Assembly (NCBI GenBank): GCA_028711205.1
Contig: JAQTSP010000160.1
Coordinates: 1 to 5,995 of the forward strand
Length of the DNA: 5,995 nucleotides
Origin: Eubacteriales bacterium
GTDB taxonomy: Bacteria; Bacillota; Clostridia; Christensenellales; SZUA-584
Reading direction: 5' to 3'
Below the pieces are notes generated by a model, which was not told the origin of the DNA, made no database searches, and saw nothing but the letters and a program-made list of their open reading frames with translations. Of the stretch, positions 1-4,940 are shown in pieces. Every line of letters begins with the position of its first letter. The stretch's first letter is position 1. The position numbers and the translations under genes are program-made.

Positions 1-418
1 GCGCCAGGGCATCGATATCGCATATAAAACGTCCCTGCCTTATGTCCTGTCCGGTGATCTGCTGATACGTTTCTGGGACACCCTCGATCTCATACACATC
101 GCTTTCAATTCCGGCTTTGATATTGGACGTCGTGGATATCACACCTGTGACGCCGTATATATACTCGCTCTGCTCGAGTTCTTCAAGGTCGTCAAGCGTC
201 AGATAAGTTTTCTGCGCGCCTGTGAACCGTACCTGAAGCAGGTTAGAGCCAAGGCTCTCGATCTGGCCGGTGATCTCACCTGTCGCGCCCTGTACGACGG
301 ATATCAGCAGCGTCACCGCGACCACACCGATGATGATACCGAGCATCGTCAGAAACGACCGCATCTTGTTTCCCTTCAGCGCCATAAACGCCATTTTCAG
401 TGCCTGAGAGAATTTCAT
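1..418 (-). CDS. ABC transporter permease, MacB/FtsX type (N-terminal part only)
   Basis: This is the membrane subunit of the exporter operon, partial at the left edge; 139 complete codons are visible. The protein begins MKFSQALKMAFMALKGNKMR and continues with a hydrophobic segment (about residues 21-43, with TMLGIIIGVVAV), the first transmembrane helix of MacB-type permeases. This is followed by an extracytoplasmic stretch with IESLGSNLLQVR (about 54-65), a pattern usual in the MacB periplasmic core domain of this family. The rest of that domain and the three C-terminal helices lie outside the window. The start ATG (418-416) overlaps the TGA stop of the ATPase gene as ATGA, so translation is probably coupled. 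A G-rich SD-like sequence, GGGGGTG, lies 7 bases upstream (432-426). Family knowledge: such permeases pair as dimers and work mechanically, passing substrate through an adaptor instead of through a classical channel. The substrate is unknown. The family call is firm. Confidence 0.93.
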   Translation of the reverse strand, partial: MKFSQALKMAFMALKGNKMRSFLTMLGIIIGVVAVTLLISVVQGATGEITGQIESLGSNLLQVRFTGAQKTYLTLDDLEELEQSEYIYGVTGVISTTSNIKAGIESDVYEIEGVPETYQQITGQDIRQGRFICDIDALA

Positions 419-1104
419 GCGCCTTCACCCCCATCCGCGCTGTCAAATGCGATCTTCCCGTCCAGCATATGCAGCCTCCGGCTTGCCTTTTTTGCGATAT
501 CATTATCATGCGTGATCAGCAGAATACCTCTGCCTTCTCTGTGCAGGCTGATCAGCAGACTCATGATCTCCTTGCCGGATTTGGAATCAAGATTACCCGT
601 CGGCTCATCGGCCAGTATCAGCGTCGGCTGCGTGGAAAGCGCACGCGCAATCGCCACGCGCTGCTGCTGTCCGCCCGACAGCTCGGTCGGTTTGTGCCGC
701 ATCCTGTCGGAGAGGCCCACTTTTGCAAGCGCATCGGTCACACGCTTTTTCCTCTCCGCCATCGACAGCCCCTGATAAACAAGCGGCAGCTCTACGTTCT
801 CGTAAGCGGTCAGTTTCGCCAGCAGGTTAAACTGCTGAAATATGAACCCGATCTCTTTGTTCCTGATCTCTCCAAGCTGGCGCTCAGTATAGTCGTCGAT
901 CAGCTGTCCGTTCAGCTTATATTCGCCTTCATCAGCAAGATCAAGGCATCCGATGATATTCATCAGCGTCGATTTGCCGCTTCCGGACGGGCCGATCACC
1001 GCAACAAACTCGCCGTCGGATACAGAGAGCGACACACCGTCGAGCGCGCGGACCTCGACCTCGCCCATCTGATAGGTCTTTTTAATGTCTTTTAATTCAA
1101 TCAT
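415..1104 (-). CDS. ABC transporter ATP-binding protein, LolD/MacB/YknY type
   Basis: This is the cytoplasmic ATPase that drives the neighbouring permease. All ABC motifs are intact. Counted from the ATG at 1104, they are Walker A GPSGSGKST (about residues 38-46), Q-loop in FQQFNLL (about 89-95), signature LSGGQQQR (about 142-149), Walker B LILADEP (162-168), D-loop NLDS and the switch histidine in LITHD (about 199). The 229-residue length is normal for this family, and the FIFQQFNLL and DEPTGNLDS patterns are typical of the MacB/LolD branch. An in-frame GTG lies two codons upstream (1110), but AAAGGTG at 1116-1110 sits 5 bases before the ATG and would overlap the GTG, so I prefer the ATG. 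The gene follows the adaptor by 26 bases and overlaps the permease by 4, which makes a three-gene operon. In Bacillus subtilis the related YknXYZ set gives protection against a toxic peptide; the substrate here cannot be read from the sequence. Confidence 0.96.
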   Translation of the reverse strand: MIELKDIKKTYQMGEVEVRALDGVSLSVSDGEFVAVIGPSGSGKSTLMNIIGCLDLADEGEYKLNGQLIDDYTERQLGEIRNKEIGFIFQQFNLLAKLTAYENVELPLVYQGLSMAERKKRVTDALAKVGLSDRMRHKPTELSGGQQQRVAIARALSTQPTLILADEPTGNLDSKSGKEIMSLLISLHREGRGILLITHDNDIAKKASRRLHMLDGKIAFDSADGGEGA

Positions 1105-1130
1105 ATTCACACCTTTATCCGATACCGGAA

Positions 1131-2648
1131 TTATTCTCTGAAATTGCTCATCATCTCTATCTGCTGCTCCTGCAAAGAGAGCTCGCCGACCTGCGGAACG
1201 GCCACACGGTCGCCTTCGCTGAGCCCCTCAAGCACCTCGATGTTAACGCCGTCCGTGATACCCGTCACGATCTTATGCGTCGCGGGCGTGTACTGCAGCT
1301 CTTCGTTGATGTCTTGCTCGAACACGACGTATTTCTCTTGGTCGATGATCTGTATCGCCTCGATCGGTATGATCAACACGTTTTCCGCGATATCCGATAC
1401 AATCTCGACATCCGCGCTCATGCCCAGCATCACACCCTCAACGTTCGAAAGCTCCAGCGTAATCGTAAAGTTCGTCACGTTGTTCTCTGATACCCCAACC
1501 GGGTTGATGCGCACGACCGCCGCGGTAAATTCCTGCCCGGGCAGTGCGTCAAACGTCACGGATGCCTCGTCGCCAAGCGTGATATCCGCGATGTCAAGCT
1601 CGTCGATTTCGACATCGATCTTGACCTCTGCGTTGCTCTCTATCGCAAACAGCGCCGCGCCCTCCTGCACGACTTGATCCCGGTTCAAAGACAGCCCTGA
1701 AATAACGCCGTCCATCTCCGCCCTCACAACAAGCGCGTCAAGCTTTGAGAGCACCTCTTCGAGGTCGTTCTCGGCTTCTTTGCGCTGCCCTATCTGTGCA
1801 TAAAGCCCCGCCGACAATATCTCTCCGTCAAGCCGGAACATCTTGCCGCCTCTCGATACGCTGTCTCCCGTATTCTCATATATCTTCTCGATCACGCCGC
1901 CCTCGCCTGTTATATAGACCGGATTTGCGACGCTGACGATCCCTTCGCCAAGATCAGCCCCTTCAGCGGCCGATACGACCGCCGTATCGCCGACAGCAAA
2001 ATCACCGTCCTCAAAACGGATCTCGGCCTCGGCTGCATCGATACTGTATACCTCGCCTTGAACGCTCTGCGTATCCACCGTCACGGTGACTTTTTCTCCA
2101 AGCGCCAAATCGGCGGAATACGGTATCACCGTCTGCATCAGATCATCCGGGCAAATGACGGCAAGCGCGTCGTACTCGGCCATCACAACATCAACGGTGT
2201 CGCCAACCGCCGCGTACACGGCTTTGACGTTTCCCTCCACCGGCGACATGATATACGCGCTTCCGGTTGTTGACCTTAAAGTGCTGATGGCGGCGTCGAT
2301 ATCGTCGATTTGCTGTTCAAGCGTTTCGCGCTCGGTATCCAGCGTATCGCTTGTAAACGTCGCGATAATATCGCCTTCGCTGACGACATCACCGTTCTCG
2401 GCCAGTACATCATCGACCGTTCCCGAAAATGAGGCGTATACCGTATTGTCATACAGAGATTCCACAGCGCCGGCGCCTTTCACTCTGACTTCGATCGTGC
2501 CGCGCTCAACATCGACGACCGCATACGTCGTCTTGGCCAGTTCAGCGATATTGTTACGCAGCCCGATATATCCATATACCACAAATGCCAAAATCACCAA
2601 TACCACGATCCATATGATCATTCTTTTTCTGCTTTTCTTTTTGCTCAT
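1131..2648 (-). CDS. HlyD/MacA-type adaptor subunit of ABC exporter, with tandem lipoyl modules
   Basis: This membrane-anchored adaptor (505 residues) should dock on the permease outside the membrane. GGAGG at 2658-2654 lies 5 bases before the chosen ATG, which gives MSKKKSRKRM; in-frame ATGs further upstream have no such site. A lysine/arginine-rich start and one hydrophobic helix (about 10-29) form a signal anchor without a lipobox. Then come a lipoyl half (about 70-98), a short helical stretch (102-127), a second lipoyl half (135-152) and a beta-rich stretch (170-228). After these the pattern repeats: a lipoyl-like half (242-274), a helix (280-305), the matching half with VVRAEMDGVISGL (307-338), a beta-barrel (340-416) and a C-terminal membrane-proximal domain (420-485). 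Two modules in one chain make it longer than the roughly 370-400 residues usual for MacA or YknX. The protein is acidic and its helical hairpins are short, as expected where no outer-membrane channel exists. The adaptor role is well supported; the duplication is my reading. Confidence 0.92.
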   Translation of the reverse strand: MSKKKSRKRMIIWIVVLVILAFVVYGYIGLRNNIAELAKTTYAVVDVERGTIEVRVKGAGAVESLYDNTVYASFSGTVDDVLAENGDVVSEGDIIATFTSDTLDTERETLEQQIDDIDAAISTLRSTTGSAYIMSPVEGNVKAVYAAVGDTVDVVMAEYDALAVICPDDLMQTVIPYSADLALGEKVTVTVDTQSVQGEVYSIDAAEAEIRFEDGDFAVGDTAVVSAAEGADLGEGIVSVANPVYITGEGGVIEKIYENTGDSVSRGGKMFRLDGEILSAGLYAQIGQRKEAENDLEEVLSKLDALVVRAEMDGVISGLSLNRDQVVQEGAALFAIESNAEVKIDVEIDELDIADITLGDEASVTFDALPGQEFTAAVVRINPVGVSENNVTNFTITLELSNVEGVMLGMSADVEIVSDIAENVLIIPIEAIQIIDQEKYVVFEQDINEELQYTPATHKIVTGITDGVNIEVLEGLSEGDRVAVPQVGELSLQEQQIEMMSNFRE

Positions 2649-2653
2649 ACCTG

Positions 2654-2658
2654 CCTCC
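2654..2658 (-). promoter_or_regulatory. Ribosome binding site of the adaptor gene
   Basis: GGAGG lies 5 bases before the ATG at 2648. It decides the start: the in-frame ATG at 2660 overlaps the upstream edge of this site and the one at 2672 lies before it, so neither has a usable SD sequence. Confidence 0.85.
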
Positions 2659-2723
2659 ATTTTATATATCAATTCGTTGTTTACATATCTATATTTGCTA
2701 TTCTACCAAACTTCTGCTCTAAA

Positions 2724-2752
2724 TATATAGCATGTTAGCGTAACCTTAACAA
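2724..2752 (-). promoter_or_regulatory. Promoter of the exporter operon (sigma-A type, extended -10)
   Basis: On the minus strand the -35 box TTGTTA (2752-2747) is followed by a 17-base spacer and the -10 box TATATA (2729-2724). The spacer ends in TGC directly before the -10 box, which fits an extended -10 element. The expected start of transcription is near 2717, leaving a leader of about 70 bases before the adaptor ATG. The promoter lies downstream of the radA terminator, so the operon should be expressed independently of radA. Prediction from motif and spacing only. Confidence 0.65.
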
Positions 2753-2779
2753 AATATTCATATTGTTGAATGAATATTT
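2752..2779. repeat. Perfect inverted repeat, 10-base arms, 8-base spacer; candidate operator
   Basis: The arm AAATATTCAT (2752-2761) is mirrored exactly by ATGAATATTT (2770-2779), with ATTGTTGA between them. It abuts the -35 box of the exporter promoter on its upstream side, the position of an activator or repressor site. It is AT-only apart from one C/G pair per arm and no U-run follows it, so it does not look like a terminator. No regulator gene is in the window to pair with it. Confidence 0.6.
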
Positions 2780-2811
2780 ATTAAGTTTATCTCTCTTAAC
2801 TCCCTGAACCC

Positions 2812-2845
2812 AAAAAAAATGCGTATCCTGTCAACCGCAGATACG
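2812..2845 (-). terminator. Rho-independent terminator downstream of radA
   Basis: Read on the minus strand, CGTATCTG pairs with CAG-ATACG with one bulged G, giving an 8-pair stem and a 7-base loop (2845-2823). A short CA is followed by eight Ts (2819-2812). It lies about 100 bases after the radA stop codon and about 60 bases before the exporter promoter, so it closes the radA transcript. The bulge makes the stem weaker than ideal. Confidence 0.7.
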
Positions 2846-2945
2846 AGCGAAAAACAGCCGTTACAGAAAAATATCCGCCTGAAAGCCGGTAATTAAAATG
2901 ATACAGCCCCATTTTATCAATATGCCGCAGAGCTTGGCGCAAATT
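2846..2945 (-). other. radA 3' trailer, about 100 bases, no gene recognised
   Basis: This stretch lies between the radA stop and its terminator and would be transcribed as a 3' untranslated tail. The only short frame in it (ATG at 2912) has no ribosome binding site and runs through the terminator. I see no tRNA, riboswitch or conserved RNA shape in it. Confidence 0.5.
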
Positions 2946-4295
2946 CTATATCAGTATCTCCAGCGCGTCAAAAACGTTCCTGACGCCGAAAACCTCTATA
3001 CCTTCGGGCGCTTTGATGCTTTTCATGTTCGATTTTGGTATGACTGCTTTCTTGAAGCCCATCTTGGCCGCTTCAAAAAGCCGCTTTTCGATCTGCCCGA
3101 CCGACCTCACCTCGCCCGTCAAGCCGACCTCTCCCATCGCGACGGCGTCGCTGACCGCCTTGTCCCGAAAACTCGATACGATGCTGGCCGCCATCGCAAG
3201 ATCGGCCGCGGGCTGATTCAGCCTGATGCCGCCCGCCACATTCAGGTATACGTCCTGATTATAAAGCTTGAGTCCTATGCGTTTTTCGAGCACGGCGATG
3301 ATCAGCGCCATGCGGTTATAATCAAGCCCCGATGCCATACGCCGCGGCATCTGAAAAGACGTCGGGCTCACCAGCGCCTGTATCTCGAGCAGAACGGGGC
3401 GCGTTCCCTCAAGCGCCGGAAATACGCACGATCCCGACACCTCGCTTGTCCTCTCGCCAAGAAGCAGCCCCGACGGGTTTTCGACCTCGCGCATGCCGTC
3501 GTCGCGCATATCAAAAACGCCGATCTCGTTTGTTGAACCAAACCGGTTTTTGACCGCGCGCAGTATGCGGAAAGTGCCCTGCCTCTCGCCCTCAAAATAC
3601 AACACGGTATCGACCATGTGCTCCAAAATCCGCGGTCCGGCGATCGCGCCCTCCTTTGTCACATGCCCGATGATAAACACGGCGGCACCGCTCGACTTTG
3701 CCTCTCTCGTCAGCAGCGACGCGCACTCTTTGATCTGACTCACGCTTCCTGCCGCCGGCGCAAGCCTTGATGAATACATCGTCTGAATCGAGTCGACGAC
3801 GACAAAATCCGGCGCCGTCTCTCTCATGCGCGCGATACAGTTGCTTATTTCCGTCTCAGCGAGCAGCAGTATGTCTCCGTGGGTGCCAAGCCGGTTTGCC
3901 CGAATGCGTATCTGCCGGTGAGATTCCTCTCCCGATACGTAGAGCACCTTTTTGCCAAGCCTGGCAAGCGCATCCGCCACCTGCAAAAACAGCGTCGATT
4001 TGCCGATGCCCGGCTCACCTCCGGCAAGCACGACTGAGCCTTCGACAATACCCGAGCCGAGCACGCGGTCGAGCTCTGAAAACCCGGTCGTCCATCTTGC
4101 GTCGTCCTCTTGTGAGACGTCCTTGAGGTAGACCGCGCTTTCTCCGGCGGGCAGGCCTCTGGCACCTTTTTCGGGCGCGGACAAAACCATTTCTTCAAGC
4201 GTGTTCCACGCCTTGCACGCAGGGCATTGCCCCAGCCATCTGCCGCTCTCATATCCGCATTCTGTACACATAAAAACCGTCTTCTGCTTTGCCAT
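2946..4295 (-). CDS. radA: DNA repair protein RadA/Sms
   Basis: RadA is a RecA-like ATPase and DnaB-type helicase that helps branch migration and processing of recombination intermediates. The 449-residue product is full length for the family. Its parts are in the usual order: a four-cysteine zinc finger (C10, C13, C24, C27), Walker A GEPGIGKST (93-101), Walker B in VVVDSIQT (about 165-172), the RadA signature KNRFG (249-253), and a C-terminal Lon-protease-like domain (about 270-449). In the last domain the stretch PAADLA (362-367) has alanine where Lon has its catalytic serine; as in other Firmicutes RadA proteins the domain acts as a scaffold, not a protease. The ATG at 4295 is preceded by GGGGAG with 8 bases of spacing; an in-frame GTG at 4304 would fall inside that site. 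It is flanked by hsp20, not by the clpC or disA genes common beside it in Firmicutes. No damage to any motif is seen. Confidence 0.98.
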   Translation of the reverse strand: MAKQKTVFMCTECGYESGRWLGQCPACKAWNTLEEMVLSAPEKGARGLPAGESAVYLKDVSQEDDARWTTGFSELDRVLGSGIVEGSVVLAGGEPGIGKSTLFLQVADALARLGKKVLYVSGEESHRQIRIRANRLGTHGDILLLAETEISNCIARMRETAPDFVVVDSIQTMYSSRLAPAAGSVSQIKECASLLTREAKSSGAAVFIIGHVTKEGAIAGPRILEHMVDTVLYFEGERQGTFRILRAVKNRFGSTNEIGVFDMRDDGMREVENPSGLLLGERTSEVSGSCVFPALEGTRPVLLEIQALVSPTSFQMPRRMASGLDYNRMALIIAVLEKRIGLKLYNQDVYLNVAGGIRLNQPAADLAMAASIVSSFRDKAVSDAVAMGEVGLTGEVRSVGQIEKRLFEAAKMGFKKAVIPKSNMKSIKAPEGIEVFGVRNVFDALEILI

Positions 4296-4338
4296 AATAT
4301 ACACTCCCCGCGCATTGCTGCCACACCCTTATAATACC

Positions 4339-4366
4339 ATTATAAAGGCTTTTGCCATATAGGCAA
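4339..4366 (-). promoter_or_regulatory. Promoter of radA (sigma-A type)
   Basis: On the minus strand TTGCCT (4366-4361) and a perfect TATAAT (4344-4339) are 16 bases apart. Transcription would begin near 4332, giving a leader of roughly 35 bases before the ATG at 4295. The terminator of hsp20 lies directly upstream, so radA needs its own promoter, which supports this call. Confidence 0.7.
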
Positions 4367-4370
4367 TAGC
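4348..4370. repeat. Inverted repeat over the radA promoter; candidate operator
   Basis: Arms TTGCC (4352-4356) and GGCAA (4362-4366) surround ATATA. The match continues outward after one mismatch as GCT (4348-4350) against AGC (4368-4370), so 8 of 9 positions pair. The right arm is the -35 box of radA itself and the left arm lies in the spacer, where a bound protein would block RNA polymerase. It does not fit the Gram-positive LexA box (GAAC-N4-GTTC). Confidence 0.45.
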
Positions 4371-4407
4371 ACCAGTAAAGTAATTGCTTCTAAATACGCG
4401 TGTTAGC

Positions 4408-4434
4408 AAAAAAAGAGCCGCGAATACGCAGCTC
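4408..4434 (-). terminator. Rho-independent terminator of hsp20
   Basis: On the minus strand GAGCTGCG (4434-4427) pairs along its full 8 bases with CGCGGCTC (4422-4415), with one G-U pair, around the loop TATT. Seven Ts follow (4414-4408). It begins 9 bases after the hsp20 stop codon and separates that gene from radA. Confidence 0.9.
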
Positions 4435-4443
4435 CCTCATCGG

Positions 4444-4839
4444 TTATTCGATGTCGATATGTTTTTCTTCCGGTTCCTTTTTTGGCAGCGTGACATATAA
4501 AATACCGTCTTCGAATTTTGCGGCAATATTTTCTTCGTCTATCTTCCTCAGCGCAAAACTTCTCTTGACCTCTCCTGTCACTCTTTCCTTTCTGACATAG
4601 TTCTCTTTCTCTTCGTTCTTCTCGTCGCTGATTTTCGCGGATATCGTTAACACGCCGTTTTCACAGATCAACGTCACATCCTCTTTTTTAACGCCCGGCA
4701 TTTCCGCCTCGACGATAAACGCATCCTTTGTCTCTTTGACATCCGCCTTCATCACAGAACCGAACAAAGCGCGCTCTCCGAAAAAATCCCTGAGCAATCC
4801 GCCGCCAAACGCCAGTTTTTCATACGGAACAAGTGTCAT
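4444..4839 (-). CDS. Small heat-shock protein, Hsp20/alpha-crystallin family
   Basis: This is an ATP-independent chaperone that binds unfolding proteins and keeps them refoldable. The product has 131 residues, slightly shorter than the usual 140-150 because the N-terminal arm is short. The alpha-crystallin domain covers about residues 31-120 and shows AEMPGVKKEDV (45-55), ENGVLTISAK (60-69) and the family hallmark A-x4-G-I-L followed by YVTLPK (107-120). The C-terminal tail carries IDI (128-130), the I-x-I motif by which dimers assemble into oligomers. AAGGAGGAG (4854-4846) places its GGAGG 8 bases before the chosen ATG; an in-frame ATG at 4857 lies on the wrong side of this site. The gene is monocistronic in appearance, with a strong terminator behind it and a promoter region with CtsR-like heptads in front. 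The charged EEKENYVRKERV region (76-87) is normal for bacterial members. Confidence 0.97.
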   Translation of the reverse strand: MTLVPYEKLAFGGGLLRDFFGERALFGSVMKADVKETKDAFIVEAEMPGVKKEDVTLICENGVLTISAKISDEKNEEKENYVRKERVTGEVKRSFALRKIDEENIAAKFEDGILYVTLPKKEPEEKHIDIE

Positions 4840-4845
4840 GGTTTT

Positions 4846-4854
4846 CTCCTCCTT
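4846..4854 (-). promoter_or_regulatory. Ribosome binding site of hsp20
   Basis: AAGGAGGAG on the minus strand matches the 16S tail very well and lies before the ATG at 4839. It rules out the in-frame ATG at 4857, which lies upstream of it and would shift the N-terminus by six residues. Confidence 0.9.
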
Positions 4855-4874
4855 CATACTGATATTTTTCTATA

Positions 4875-4908
4875 CATATAATATCACATCAAAGTAAGTC
4901 AAGGTCAA
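4875..4908 (-). promoter_or_regulatory. Promoter region of hsp20
   Basis: Two overlapping -35 candidates lie on the minus strand, TTGACC (4908-4903) and TTGACT (4902-4897). The second is 16 bases from TATATG (4880-4875); the first is 19 bases from TATTAT (4883-4878). Neither pair is ideal, so the exact start is open, but the AT-rich run with TTGAC boxes just before the gene makes a promoter here likely. Confidence 0.5.
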
Positions 4909-4909
4909 T
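4887..4909. promoter_or_regulatory. Possible CtsR heat-shock repressor site
   Basis: On the plus strand CATCAAA (4887-4893) and AGTCAAG (4897-4903) are two heptads with exactly 3 bases between them, the layout of the CtsR operator (RGTCAAA-N3-RGTCAAA). Eleven of the 14 heptad positions fit. A third heptad-like copy, GGTCAAT, follows at 4903-4909. The site lies on the -35 boxes of hsp20, where binding would repress. CtsR is known to control small heat-shock genes in some Firmicutes, such as hsp18 of Oenococcus oeni. Prediction from similarity only; the TTGAC of a -35 box contributes part of the match. Confidence 0.45.
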
Positions 4910-4940
4910 TTCTATATATTCTTTTACACATATAATCTCT

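Noticed and set aside
400..1095. A 231-codon open frame on the plus strand opposite the ATPase gene
   Set aside because: It mirrors a gene with every ABC motif intact, has no ribosome binding site that I can see, and its protein resembles no family I know.
2086..2730. A plus-strand open frame of 214 codons opposite the start of the adaptor gene
   Set aside because: The serine/threonine-rich composition with no domain pattern is what the complement of a valine/aspartate/glutamate-rich gene gives; it also runs through the promoter region of the real gene.
2752..2779. The palindrome before the exporter operon as a second, bidirectional terminator
   Set aside because: The stem is almost purely A/T and no T-run follows on either strand; the nearby hairpin at 2822-2845 already serves as the radA terminator.
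2796..2912. A 38-codon minus-strand frame after radA, starting MGLYHF
   Set aside because: There is no Shine-Dalgarno sequence before its ATG and the frame passes straight through the radA terminator and its T-run.
2898..3536. A plus-strand open frame of 212 codons opposite the 3' half of radA
   Set aside because: It is a shadow of radA; the arginine/histidine-rich product has no recognisable domain.
4348..4370. A LexA (SOS) box in front of radA
   Set aside because: The repeat TTGCC-N5-GGCAA lacks the GAAC-N4-GTTC core of Gram-positive LexA sites.
4861..4940. A CIRCE element (HrcA site) before hsp20
   Set aside because: The TTAGCACTC-N9-GAGTGCTAA pattern is absent; the only heat-shock-like signal is the set of CtsR-type heptads.
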